A stretch of DNA of 15,908 bases from Flavobacteriaceae bacterium UBA7433 (GCA_002477565.1 DLQL01000102.1:7140-23047); one strand, 5' to 3'. Positions 6,287 through 14,317 are shown, numbered from the stretch's first letter. The notes: generated by a model not told the origin, from the letters alone. Translations and numbers: made by a program.

Positions 6287-7042
6287 ATGACCCCAACAGC
6301 TTTTATCACGGGAGCCACTTCAGGAATTGGAAAAGCCACCGCAGAAATTTTTGCAGCCCATCAAATTCGCTTGGTGCTTTGTGGACGAAGAAAAGAACGC
6401 CTATTGGCCTTGCAAGAGAAATTGCGCACACAGACAGAAGTCTGTATACTCAATTTTGATGTGCGAGACAAAGCGGCGGTTTTTGAGGCCGTCGCTTCCT
6501 TGGCAGAACCCTTCCAAAACATAGACATCTTAATCAACAATGCCGGCAATGCGCATGGTTTGGACTCCATCCACAAGGGAGATCCCCAAGATTGGGATGC
6601 CATGATCGACATCAACATCAAAGGACTCCTCTATGTAACCAAAGCCATCAGCCCGCAGATGGTCGCGAGGGAAAAAGGCCACATTCTCAACATCGGGTCC
6701 ATATCTGCCAAAGAAGTCTATGCAGGAGGCAATGTTTATTGCGCCACCAAACACGCAGTAGACGCCTTGAACCAAGGCATGCGCATGGACTTGAGCAAAT
6801 ACGGGATCCGTGTCTCAGCCATCCACCCAGGACTGGTCAATACCGAATTTTCTGAGGTGCGTTTCAAAGGAGACCTCGACAGGGCAGACAATGTCTACAA
6901 AGGCTTTCAGCCCCTACGCGCAGAACACATCGCCGATTTGATCCACTTTGTTGTCAGCAGACCCTATCCGATCAACATTGCAGATGTACTTGTACTTCCA
7001 GTAGCCCAAGCCTCTGGAACCCAAATCCACAGAGACTTGTAA
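6287..7042 (+). CDS. Short-chain dehydrogenase/reductase, YdfG-like
   Basis: This is a 251-residue classical SDR oxidoreductase. The cofactor motif TGATSGIG is at residues 9-16 by count from ATG 6287, and CGRRKERL (32-39) follows the second strand, suggesting NADP(H). NNAG is at 84-87. The catalytic residues are Ser138 in NIGSISA, Tyr151 and Lys155 in the YCATK motif. PGLVNTEF (181-188) follows. Length and the LVNTEFSEVRFKGD stretch fit the YdfG group (NADP-dependent 3-hydroxy acid or L-allo-threonine dehydrogenase), but the substrate cannot be read from the sequence. The gene appears to be transcribed alone: it has a promoter just upstream, and a 12-base-arm hairpin starts at its stop codon. 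Confidence 0.92.
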   Translation: MTPTAFITGATSGIGKATAEIFAAHQIRLVLCGRRKERLLALQEKLRTQTEVCILNFDVRDKAAVFEAVASLAEPFQNIDILINNAGNAHGLDSIHKGDPQDWDAMIDINIKGLLYVTKAISPQMVAREKGHILNIGSISAKEVYAGGNVYCATKHAVDALNQGMRMDLSKYGIRVSAIHPGLVNTEFSEVRFKGDLDRADNVYKGFQPLRAEHIADLIHFVVSRPYPINIADVLVLPVAQASGTQIHRDL

Positions 7043-7071
7043 ACAAATCAAAACATATCTTTTGATTTGTT
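7042..7071. terminator. Perfect 12-base-arm hairpin after the dehydrogenase stop codon
   Basis: AACAAATCAAAA (7042-7053) and TTTTGATTTGTT (7060-7071) are exact inverse complements with a six-base loop. The left arm begins at the last base of the stop codon. There is no clean T-run after the stem, so termination is likely but not certain. A role in mRNA 3'-end protection or in control of the next gene is the alternative. Confidence 0.5.
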
Positions 7072-7100
7072 GCCCTCTTTCTGAAAATCGATTAGCTTTG
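7070..7100 (+). promoter_or_regulatory. Candidate promoter of the metallophosphoesterase gene
   Basis: TAGCTTTG (7093-7100) is a full match to TAnnTTTG. At the 19-base spacing the upstream box reads TTGC (7070-7073), a weak match. The box decides the start: translation must begin downstream, at TTG 7113, rather than at the open-frame start 7062. Confidence 0.5.
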
Positions 7101-7112
7101 AGAAAAAAAATA

Positions 7113-7844
7113 TTGAAACCAAAAACCTTTGTCATTGGAGACATACACGGAGCCTTACAAGCCCTTTTGCAAGTCTTGGAACGCGCTCAAGTTTCCACAG
7201 AAGACACCCTTATTTTTTTGGGAGATTATGTAGACGGATGGAGCCAATCGCCACAGGTTATCGACTACTTGATTCATTTGAACACGACACACCGCTGCAT
7301 CTTCCTCAGGGGCAACCACGACGACCTGTGCTACCGTTGGCTCAAATACGAAGAAAGCAACGAAACATGGCTGTTTCACGGAGGACAGGCAAGTGTAGAC
7401 TCCTACGCAAAAGTCCCTCACAACATCGTACAACGCCACCTGTATTTTTTTGAACAACTGAAAAACTTCCACATCGATTCCGAAAACCGTTTGTTTGTCC
7501 ATGCAGGTTTTACCAATCAAAAAGGTGTAGAAAATGAGTATTTTGAAAAAATGCTCTATTGGGATCGTTCCCTGTGGGAAATGGTTTTGGCCCTCGACAA
7601 AAACCTCACACCAAACAACGAATACTATCCCAAACGCCTGTTGCAGTACAAAGAAATTTTTATCGGACATACGGCCTTGTCACGAATTGGGAAGCACAGC
7701 CCGGTAAACATCGAAAATTTATGGAATATAGACACCGGTGCCGCCCACAAAAACCCTTTGACAATTTTAGACGTTGACACCAAAGACTTTTGGCAAAGCG
7801 ATCCCGTTTATCAGTTGTATCCCAACGAAAAAGGAAGAAATTAA
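7113..7844 (+). CDS. PPP-type metallophosphoesterase (serine/threonine phosphatase-like)
   Basis: From TTG 7113 the product has 243 residues. It carries the metal-binding motifs of the calcineurin-like PPP family in order: GDIHG (9-13), GDYVDGW (37-43, a variant of GDxxDRG), GNHDD (67-71), VHAGF in the middle, and GHT near the C-terminus followed by NIDTGAA. Such enzymes use a two-metal centre to hydrolyse phosphomonoesters. Candidates are protein phosphatase or ApaH-like dinucleotide hydrolase activity; the sequence does not decide. The protein has no signal peptide and should be cytoplasmic. The TTG start is chosen because it lies just after the TAGCTTTG box and leaves only four residues before the conserved first strand. 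An eight-base inverted repeat (7829-7836 with 7851-7858) spans the stop codon. Confidence 0.88.
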   Translation: MKPKTFVIGDIHGALQALLQVLERAQVSTEDTLIFLGDYVDGWSQSPQVIDYLIHLNTTHRCIFLRGNHDDLCYRWLKYEESNETWLFHGGQASVDSYAKVPHNIVQRHLYFFEQLKNFHIDSENRLFVHAGFTNQKGVENEYFEKMLYWDRSLWEMVLALDKNLTPNNEYYPKRLLQYKEIFIGHTALSRIGKHSPVNIENLWNIDTGAAHKNPLTILDVDTKDFWQSDPVYQLYPNEKGRN

Positions 7845-7864
7845 AACCTTTTCCTTTTCATTGT

Positions 7865-7895
7865 TTTGCAGGGCAGAAAGGGATTTGTATTTTCG
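7865..7895 (+). promoter_or_regulatory. Promoter of the sugar transporter gene
   Basis: TTTG (7865-7868) is followed at exactly 19 bases by TATTTTCG (7888-7895), which matches TAnnTTTG at seven of eight positions. Of the promoters called in this window it fits the two-box consensus best. It lies between the phosphoesterase stop (7844) and the ATG at 7928, giving a leader of about 25 bases. Confidence 0.65.
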
Positions 7896-7927
7896 ACTGC
7901 CAAGCACAAACTACTAAATTCCATCAC

Positions 7928-9268
7928 ATGTCTGCAACAACAACTGCTTCCACCGTTCGCAATTCTCTTGTTTCCATCAGCATCATCGCGGGGATCTTTT
8001 TTGTTTTTGGATTTGTGACCTGGATCAACGGTGCCTTGATCCCATTTATGAAAACCATCAATGAGTTGACAGCAGCCCAGTCCTATTTGGTCGCTTCGGC
8101 CTCTTACATTTCTTTTGTGGTCATGGCACTGCCCTCCTCGTGGTTTTTAAACAAAATAGGATATCGAAAAGGCATGTCCTTTGGCTTGATGCTCATGGCA
8201 GTCGGAGCCCTGCTGTTTATTCCAGCTGCTGCTGCACGAACGTACAACTTGTTTTTGGCAGCAATTTTTATTCAAGGAACTGGAATGACCTTGTTACAGA
8301 CAGCTGCCAATCCCTATATCACCATTTTAGGACCGATGGAAAGTGGCGCCAAACGAATTGCCATTATGGGCATTGCCAACAAAATTGCAGGAGCTTTGGG
8401 CGCCTTGATCTTTGGAGCTCTTCTGTTGTCGGGAATCGATGAAGTGAACCAGCAGCTCAACCACGTAACGGACTCCGAGAAAGGCATTTTGTTAGACCGC
8501 ATGGCCGACAGCGTGGTCATTCCCTATTTGGTCATGGCATTGGTCTTGGTTGTTTTGGGTTTGCTGATTCGAAAAGCACCGCTCCCTCATGCAGTCGCAG
8601 TCGAAGAAGAAGCAACGGCAGCAATCAAAACCACAAAAACAAGCATCTTTCAGTTTCCACATTTGTGGCTGGGCGTATTGACATTGTTTGTCTATGTAGG
8701 GGCAGAAGTAATTGCAGGAGACACCATCATCGCTTATGGAATTGCTTTGGGTTTCCCCGCTGAAGAAGCCAAATTTTTTACCACCTACACCCTTTTGGCC
8801 ATGGTAGCCACCTATGCCTTGGGCGTGTTGTTGATTCCCAGATACCTCAGCCAGGGAACAGCCTTGCGCCTCTCTGCCTTTTTTGGCATTGTTTGTAGTA
8901 GTTGCATTTTAACTACCAGTGGAGGAACTTCTGTTTTTTTTGTAGCCGCATTGGGAGTTGCGAATGCATTGGTCTGGCCAGCAGTGTGGCCTTTGACCTT
9001 AGAAGGCCTTGGAAAATTTACAAAAACAGCTTCGGCACTTTTGATCATGGCCATTTCGGGAGGGGCCTTGATTCCCCCTTTGTACGGCCGATTGGTAGAT
9101 GCCAATAAACAAGAATTGCTGGCTGCTGGGATGCTCGAACCCGAGGCACTTGCCCATGCGTCGACTTCGAGTTATTGGATTTTGATCCCCTGCTATGCCT
9201 TGATTTTGTTTTTTGCTCTCTGGGGACACAAAAGACAAAGTTGGTCTCGGAGTCCTGCTCGTTCTTGA
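7928..9268 (+). CDS. Sugar MFS transporter, glucose/galactose or fucose permease-like
   Basis: From ATG 7928 the product has 446 residues and about twelve hydrophobic segments in two six-helix halves, with a hydrophilic middle loop near residues 220-245. The first helix GIFFVFGFVTWINGALIPFM and the following LTAAQSYLV and QTAANPYITILGP patterns are typical of the fucose/glucose:H+ symporter (FHS) family that includes FucP and GluP. It should take up a hexose across the inner membrane; which sugar is not decided. The open frame extends upstream to 7790, but that part overlaps the phosphoesterase gene and contains the promoter, so 7928 is the better start. A GH16 glucanase gene elsewhere in the window makes glucose a plausible substrate. 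Confidence 0.92.
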   Translation: MSATTTASTVRNSLVSISIIAGIFFVFGFVTWINGALIPFMKTINELTAAQSYLVASASYISFVVMALPSSWFLNKIGYRKGMSFGLMLMAVGALLFIPAAAARTYNLFLAAIFIQGTGMTLLQTAANPYITILGPMESGAKRIAIMGIANKIAGALGALIFGALLLSGIDEVNQQLNHVTDSEKGILLDRMADSVVIPYLVMALVLVVLGLLIRKAPLPHAVAVEEEATAAIKTTKTSIFQFPHLWLGVLTLFVYVGAEVIAGDTIIAYGIALGFPAEEAKFFTTYTLLAMVATYALGVLLIPRYLSQGTALRLSAFFGIVCSSCILTTSGGTSVFFVAALGVANALVWPAVWPLTLEGLGKFTKTASALLIMAISGGALIPPLYGRLVDANKQELLAAGMLEPEALAHASTSSYWILIPCYALILFFALWGHKRQSWSRSPARS

Positions 9269-9355
9269 GATGGATTTCCCTAAGCCAAATCAAAAGAACA
9301 GTGGGTATCAAGAGAAACCTCCGTTAAAATGCATCCTTAGAATCTTTAGGTTTCG

Positions 9356-9363
9356 TATCTTTG
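9356..9363 (+). promoter_or_regulatory. -7 box upstream of the ketosynthase gene
   Basis: TATCTTTG is a full match to TAnnTTTG, 19 bases before the TTG start codon at 9383. No TTTG-like box is found at the expected upstream spacing, so the assignment rests on one element. Confidence 0.45.
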
Positions 9364-9382
9364 ACCTTCAATTTACCATCAT

Positions 9383-10546
9383 TTGAAAACAGCACAAATT
9401 TCCATCACGGGCATGGCCTCTGTATCTCCTTTGGGAGCGGATGCCACAACAATTTGGCAAGCCTATTTACAAGACCACTCCTTTTTAAAAGTGACGGAAT
9501 TCGATTCCTTTGCGGCTCCTGTTGGCGCACTTGCAGGGGAACAAAACGATGCTTTGGAAGCCCTTCGAAATTCCGATTCAAAATACAGAAGACTGGACCG
9601 CTCCGTACTTTTGGCGCTTTACACTTCGAGAAAAGCCTTGTCCCAAGTGACGTGGGACAAAGAATTCGGAGTCAATATCGGATCCTCTCGTGGAGCCACA
9701 GCCCTGTTTGAAAGCTATTTCGATGCCTTTCAAAAAAACCCTTTGGCAAAAACAGCAACCTTGACATCTCCGACCACAACGTTGGGAAACATTGCCTCAT
9801 GGGTGGCACACGATTTGCAAGCCACAGGACCTGCCATCAGTCATTCCATCACCTGTTCTACCGCTTTGCATGCACTCCTAAATGGTGTGGCATGGCTGCG
9901 TTCTGGGATGTCGAATGCCTTTTTGGTAGGAGGAACGGAAGCTGCAAACACCCCCTTTACGATTGCACAGATGAAGGCACTTAAAATCTACGCCCCCACT
10001 TCTTCAGCAAGCCATCCTTGCAGGGCCTTGGATTTGGAGAAAAAAGAAAATACGATGGTTTTGGGAGAAGGTGCCGCCTCTTTCTGCTTGGAGCGGGGTC
10101 CCGTTGAAAATCCTTTGGCGGTAATTCGAGGTATGGGCTATGCTACAGAAATTTTGACACACAACATTTCCATTTCATCCGAAGCGAATTGTTTTCAAAA
10201 GTCCATGCAGATGGCCCTTGAAGACGCTGGTTTGCAAACAGTAGACGCCGTTGTGATGCATGCACCGGGAACCATCAAAGGAGACATGTCAGAATACAAA
10301 GCCCTACAAGCCGTTTTTGGAAACCGCCTTCCGGCCTTGACTTCCAACAAATGGAAAATCGGTCATACCCTAGGAGCTTCGGGTGCCTTGAGTCTCGAAC
10401 TGGCTGTTTTGATGCTGCAACACCAACAATTCATCCCCGTACCTTACTTGTCCAATGTTGCGGATGTCAGCGCTTTGGACACCGTGATGGTCAATGCAGT
10501 GGGCTTTGGTGGGAATGCGGTCAGCATCCTACTTTCTAAAAAATAA
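9383..10546 (+). CDS. KAS I/II-type beta-ketoacyl synthase, stand-alone, next to bioB
   Basis: This is a 387-residue thiolase-fold condensing enzyme, shorter than the roughly 410 residues of FabF. All three catalytic residues of the decarboxylating Claisen type are present: Cys158 in SITCSTALHALLNG, His293 in VVMHAPGTIKGD and His328 in WKIGHTLGASGA, with Lys325 before the last. It starts directly with SITGMASVSPLG and should act in the cytoplasm on acyl-carrier thioesters. The start is TTG 9383, because no ATG lies nearby upstream and the next ATG (9413) would remove the first strand. The gene lies 82 bases upstream of bioB on the same strand. I infer a dedicated role in making the pimeloyl chain of biotin; a fatty-acid or polyketide role is the alternative. 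No acyl-carrier gene is adjacent. Confidence 0.9.
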   Translation: MKTAQISITGMASVSPLGADATTIWQAYLQDHSFLKVTEFDSFAAPVGALAGEQNDALEALRNSDSKYRRLDRSVLLALYTSRKALSQVTWDKEFGVNIGSSRGATALFESYFDAFQKNPLAKTATLTSPTTTLGNIASWVAHDLQATGPAISHSITCSTALHALLNGVAWLRSGMSNAFLVGGTEAANTPFTIAQMKALKIYAPTSSASHPCRALDLEKKENTMVLGEGAASFCLERGPVENPLAVIRGMGYATEILTHNISISSEANCFQKSMQMALEDAGLQTVDAVVMHAPGTIKGDMSEYKALQAVFGNRLPALTSNKWKIGHTLGASGALSLELAVLMLQHQQFIPVPYLSNVADVSALDTVMVNAVGFGGNAVSILLSKK

Positions 10547-10553
10547 AGATTGT

Positions 10554-10582
10554 TAGCATTCCGTCTAAAAGATGCTATTTTT
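10554..10582 (+). terminator. Weak terminator-like hairpin after the ketosynthase gene
   Basis: TAGCAT (10554-10559) pairs with ATGCTA (10572-10577) across a 12-base loop, followed by five T. The stem is short, so read-through into bioB is possible. Confidence 0.35.
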
Positions 10583-10599
10583 ATACAGATAAAATTCCG

Positions 10600-10607
10600 T
10601 ATTTTTG
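10600..10607 (+). promoter_or_regulatory. -7 box upstream of bioB
   Basis: TATTTTTG is a full match to TAnnTTTG, with only a T-rich stretch (10578-10582) upstream at roughly the right distance. It covers the TTG at 10605 that could extend bioB, which argues that translation begins at ATG 10629. No BirA- or BioR-type operator was recognised. Confidence 0.45.
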
Positions 10608-10628
10608 AACCGAAAATTAAGAAAGACT

Positions 10629-11738
10629 ATGCCTGAAGTGAGACACAATTGGACCCAAGAGGAAATCCTTGAAATTTACAACAAACCGTTGATGGACCTG
10701 TTGTTCGAAGCGGCACAAATTCACAGAACACACCACGACCCCAATGCGGTTCAGGTTTCTACCTTGCTGTCGATCAAGACAGGAGGCTGTTCGGAAGATT
10801 GTGGTTACTGCCCGCAAGCGGCCCGCTACCATACGGACATTGAAGGCAATGATTTGATGCCTGTGCAGCAAGTAAAAGCCCAAGCGTTGCGTGCAAAAGC
10901 CAGTGGTTCTTCGCGTGTTTGTATGGGAGCTTCCTGGCGAAATGTAAAAGACGGCCCCGAATTTGAAGAAGTTTTGGAGATGGTACGTACCATCAACAAG
11001 CTGGACATGGAAGTGTGCTGTACCTTGGGAATGGTCACCGAAAACCAAGCACAACGATTGGCAGAAGCCGGGCTCTATGCCTACAACCACAATTTGGATT
11101 CTTCAGAAGAATACTACAAGGAAGTGATCTCCACACGAGGCTACCAAGATCGTTTGGACACCATCGGAAACGTGCGCAAGACCAATGTCACCGTTTGTTC
11201 GGGAGGGATCATCGGCATGGGAGAGAAAATTGAAGACCGCGCAGGAATGTTGGTCGCCTTGTCTACCCTAAACCCCCAACCAGAATCGACCCCAATCAAC
11301 GCATTGGTCGCTGTGGAAGGAACCCCTTTGGAAGATCAAAATCCCGTAGAGATTTGGGAGATGATTCGCATGGTTGCCACCACTCGCATCGTATTGCCAG
11401 AAACACAAGTTCGCCTCTCTGCAGGAAGAACCCAAATGAGCCAAGAAGGACAAGCCATGTGTTTCTTCGCGGGCGCCAATTCCATCTTTGCAGGAGATAA
11501 ATTGTTGACCACACCCAATCCAGATGTAAACGAAGACATGAAATTGTTTGCCAAATTGGGCTTGAACCCGATGAAGCCCTTTACCAAAAAAGTACAACCC
11601 AAAACAGTAGAGGCACAGGACTCTGAATTCCAAGCACAAGGAGAAAATCCGAAATGGACACGGCCAAAACACAGCATTGAACGCAATGAAGAAGCCAAAG
11701 CCAAGGCCAAAGAAATACGAGCACAGCTAAAAAACTAA
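10629..11738 (+). CDS. bioB: Biotin synthase
   Basis: The 369-residue radical SAM enzyme inserts sulfur into dethiobiotin, the last step of biotin synthesis. The [4Fe-4S] motif GGCSEDCGYCPQ places the cluster cysteines at 54, 58 and 61. The conserved cysteines in RVCMGASWR, EVCCTLGMV and VCSGGIIGMGE, and the arginine in QVRLSAGR, provide the auxiliary [2Fe-2S] ligands known from E. coli BioB. The C-terminal tail after FTKKVQPK is lysine- and alanine-rich and makes the protein about twenty residues longer than the E. coli enzyme. The ATG at 10629 is preferred over TTG 10605, which lies inside the -7 box. The gene converges with proA; no clear terminator separates them. Confidence 0.97.
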   Translation: MPEVRHNWTQEEILEIYNKPLMDLLFEAAQIHRTHHDPNAVQVSTLLSIKTGGCSEDCGYCPQAARYHTDIEGNDLMPVQQVKAQALRAKASGSSRVCMGASWRNVKDGPEFEEVLEMVRTINKLDMEVCCTLGMVTENQAQRLAEAGLYAYNHNLDSSEEYYKEVISTRGYQDRLDTIGNVRKTNVTVCSGGIIGMGEKIEDRAGMLVALSTLNPQPESTPINALVAVEGTPLEDQNPVEIWEMIRMVATTRIVLPETQVRLSAGRTQMSQEGQAMCFFAGANSIFAGDKLLTTPNPDVNEDMKLFAKLGLNPMKPFTKKVQPKTVEAQDSEFQAQGENPKWTRPKHSIERNEEAKAKAKEIRAQLKN

Positions 11739-11786
11739 GTTTTTAGGAATTGGCGGCTCGTGATTTGTTGTTGCTGATTCTAAAAT

Positions 11787-11891
11787 TTAGGGCTGTAGTG
11801 ACGCGTGTTTCATAGCAGCTTGTTCGTTCAATACCTTTTCAAATTTACACGCCAATACCTTTTGCAACTCAGTGTTTTTAAGAAAAATCAA
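11787..11891 (-). CDS. Possible 34-residue reading frame overlapping the proA stop
   Basis: A minus-strand frame begins at a TTG whose last two bases overlap the proA TGA (TTTGA) and stops with TAA at 11789-11787. It contains the near-duplicated phrases LQKVLACKF and FEKVLNEQA, encoded by an 11-base direct repeat CAATACCTTTT (11829-11839 and 11853-11863). The overlap would allow coupling to proA. The length is too small to exclude chance, and it might be a remnant of a former downstream gene. Confidence 0.2.
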   Translation of the reverse strand: MIFLKNTELQKVLACKFEKVLNEQAAMKHASLQP

Positions 11892-13132
11892 ACACGTACT
11901 TGTCCATCGCCTCTTACAATCCATTTGTAAGTGGTGATTTCTTCCAAGGCCATTGGGCCTCTTGCGTGGAGTTTTTGGGTGCTGATGCCAATTTCTGCCC
12001 CCAGTCCAAATTGGGCTCCGTCTGTAAAGGCAGTAGAACTGTTGGCATAGACTGCCGCCGCATCCACGAGGTTCAAGTAAGTTTCGAGCGTAGTCGAATT
12101 TTCAGCGATGATGGCCTCGCTGTGTTTGGAGCTGTATGTGGCAATGTGGGCGAGGGCTTCTTCCAGGTTGGCCACTGTTTTGACAGCCATTTTGTTGGAT
12201 AGAAATTCCGTCCCAAAATGTGCTGGGTTCGCTTTTTGCAACAATCCTTTTGGGTAGTGCTTTTCCAAAACAGCAAAGGCAGCCGGATCGGCAAATAATT
12301 CTGTTTCTTTTGGACCCAAATCAGCAGTGATTTTTGGCAAATCTCCAAGGCGGTTTTTATGGATCAACAAGCAGTCCAAAGCGTTGCATACACTTACACG
12401 TCGAGTTTTGGCGTTTGCCACAATGGCGGCGCCTTTTTTAAGATCTCCGCTCTCGTCAAAATAGGTGTGGACAATGCCTGCACCCGTTTCAATGACCGGT
12501 ACTTTTGCATTGTCACGAACATAATTGATAAGTCCTTGGCTGCCTCTTGGGATGATGATGTCAACGTAGCCTGTCGCTTGTAGCATTTCTGAAGTCGCCG
12601 CTCGGTCAGCAGGCAATAGGGTGACCACATCTGAATTCACCCCGTGTTTTGTCAACACCTCTCGAAGCAAACCCACGATGGCAATATTTGAAAATTCGGC
12701 GTCACTACCTCCTTTGAGCAAGCAGGCATTGTTGGTTTTAAAACAAAGTGAAAACACGTCGAAAGAGACGTTGGGGCGGGCTTCGTAGATGACGCCTATC
12801 ACACCCATCGGCACCCGTACTTTGGAAATTTTTAGGCCGTTTTCCAATTCTTTTTGGGACAGTACCTCTCCGACAGGATTGGACATGTGTGCCACGTTTC
12901 GAATGTCTTGAGCAATGCCTTCGATCCGATCGGCTGTCAGGAGCAAGCGGTCGTATTTGGGATCTTCTGCATCCATTCGATCCAGATCTTTTTGGTTTTC
13001 TCTCAAGATTGTTTCCGTTCTTTTGACAGCCAAATCGGCGATTTCCAATAAGATTTGATCAATTTTTTCGGCAGACAAGCCTACCAATTCACGACTGGCC
13101 TGTTGTACGGCTTTCAATGTGTTTTCTATCAT
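11888..13132 (-). CDS. proA: Glutamate-5-semialdehyde dehydrogenase (gamma-glutamyl phosphate reductase)
   Basis: The 414-residue aldehyde-dehydrogenase-fold enzyme reduces gamma-glutamyl phosphate to glutamate-5-semialdehyde with NADPH, the second step of proline synthesis. VPMGVIGVIYEARPNV (107-122) is the family signature. The active-site cysteine is Cys249 in RRVSVCNALDCLL. The C-terminal GPMALEEITTYKW motif is intact. Length equals that of the E. coli family (about 417). The gene is 66 bases downstream of proB on the same strand, so the two form a proBA operon; the enzymes also act in sequence on an unstable intermediate. Confidence 0.97.
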   Translation of the reverse strand: MIENTLKAVQQASRELVGLSAEKIDQILLEIADLAVKRTETILRENQKDLDRMDAEDPKYDRLLLTADRIEGIAQDIRNVAHMSNPVGEVLSQKELENGLKISKVRVPMGVIGVIYEARPNVSFDVFSLCFKTNNACLLKGGSDAEFSNIAIVGLLREVLTKHGVNSDVVTLLPADRAATSEMLQATGYVDIIIPRGSQGLINYVRDNAKVPVIETGAGIVHTYFDESGDLKKGAAIVANAKTRRVSVCNALDCLLIHKNRLGDLPKITADLGPKETELFADPAAFAVLEKHYPKGLLQKANPAHFGTEFLSNKMAVKTVANLEEALAHIATYSSKHSEAIIAENSTTLETYLNLVDAAAVYANSSTAFTDGAQFGLGAEIGISTQKLHARGPMALEEITTYKWIVRGDGQVRV

Positions 13133-13198
13133 GACACTCAGGTGTTACTGTTTTTGTTTGGCGCAGCTTTTATAGGTGTTTGTTTTGACTGCGTATTT

Positions 13199-14284
13199 CT
13201 ATGTGTGATTTTTTTCCAAGACCAGGTAATTGTAATGCACCAAGGCAGCATGTCCTCTTTCCCCCAAACAAGCGTTGGCGGTTGCAGCATCACAAGCCAC
13301 TTTTCCCAGACCGATCTTGTTTCCGTCTTCGTCGGCGATGTGAACCACGTCTCCTTTCTCAAAATTCCCCTCAATGCTAAGCACTCCAACAGGCAAGAGA
13401 CTGCTCGCTTTTGCAGAGATCAAAGCTTCTTTGGCGCCTTGGTTGACAACAATACAAGCCTTTGAAAAATCACCCGATTGTGCCAGCCATTTTTTTACGG
13501 TTGATGTGCTTTGCTTTTCAGCCTCAAAAAAAGTCCCTGTTTTTTTGGCCATAAGTGATTCTATGATGTGGTCTTGGGCCCCGTTGCCGATGTATACATC
13601 AATCCCGAGGTTGGCGATTTTTTCGGCTGTAGTGGCTTTGCTCAACATGCCTCCCCTCCCAAATTCAGATTTCTGATCGGTGACCATTTCTTCCAGCTGC
13701 ATTGCCTTTTCTCGGTAGTTTCGAATCAGTTTGGCGCCCGATTCTTCGGGATGTGCGGTAAAAATACCGTCTACATTGGACAGCAAAAACAAACTTTGCA
13801 CATCCATCATGGAAGCGACCAAGCCTGAGAGTTCGTCGTTGTCGGTAAACATCAATTCGGTGATGGATACCACATCGTTTTCGTTGATGATGGGCGTCAC
13901 ATCGCTTTTTAAAAGTGCTTCCATGCAGTTTTTTATATTTAGGTAATGCTCCCGCGTTCTAAAATCTTCTTTGGTCACCAGAACCTGAGCACATTCGGCG
14001 TTCTTTAGTTGGAACAAATCGCTGTATATTTTCATCAATTCGATTTGACCAACCGATGCCAACACTTGCCGCTCGCTGATGGAATCAAGTGTTTTCGAGC
14101 TTTTGACCACACTGCGTCCCGCAGCAACCGCTCCGGAAGAAACCAAGATCACTTCATACCCACGGGTTTTTAGCGTCGTTATTTGGTCGACAAGCTGCGC
14201 CATGCGCGACCGGTCTGGAAGCCCAGAAGAGAGGGTGAGGACATTGGAGCCTATTTTGACCAAAATTTTTTTTGAGCTGCGCAT
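13199..14284 (-). CDS. proB: Glutamate 5-kinase with C-terminal PUA domain
   Basis: The 361-residue enzyme phosphorylates glutamate on its gamma-carboxylate, the committed step of proline synthesis and the usual point of proline feedback. The amino-acid-kinase domain starts with LVKIGSNVLT (8-17), followed by LVSSGAVAAG (47-56), TPIINENDVVS (130-140), and the nucleotide-site stretch FGRGGMLSKATTA (208-220). The remainder from about residue 275 fits a PUA domain, as in E. coli ProB (367 residues). The ATG is at 14284-14282. A promoter-like box lies about 34 bases upstream. Confidence 0.96.
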   Translation of the reverse strand: MRSSKKILVKIGSNVLTLSSGLPDRSRMAQLVDQITTLKTRGYEVILVSSGAVAAGRSVVKSSKTLDSISERQVLASVGQIELMKIYSDLFQLKNAECAQVLVTKEDFRTREHYLNIKNCMEALLKSDVTPIINENDVVSITELMFTDNDELSGLVASMMDVQSLFLLSNVDGIFTAHPEESGAKLIRNYREKAMQLEEMVTDQKSEFGRGGMLSKATTAEKIANLGIDVYIGNGAQDHIIESLMAKKTGTFFEAEKQSTSTVKKWLAQSGDFSKACIVVNQGAKEALISAKASSLLPVGVLSIEGNFEKGDVVHIADEDGNKIGLGKVACDAATANACLGERGHAALVHYNYLVLEKNHT

Positions 14285-14317
14285 TGTGCTGTCGTTTCTT
14301 GTTTTGAAAATACGCTA

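Noticed and set aside
6106..6459. Plus-strand open frame of 117 codons
   Set aside because: It runs through the terminator at 6129-6163 and overlaps the dehydrogenase gene in another frame; its composition does not look like a protein.
7790..7927. N-terminal extension of the sugar transporter
   Set aside because: It overlaps the phosphoesterase coding end and contains the promoter at 7865-7895.
11727..11748. AT-rich near-palindrome at the bioB stop codon as a terminator
   Set aside because: CTAAAAAACT and AGTTTTTAG can pair, but the stem is only A-T rich, sits over the stop codon and lacks a T-run.
13055..13465. Plus-strand open frame of 136 codons
   Set aside because: It lies antisense to proA and proB, and its translation has no family pattern.
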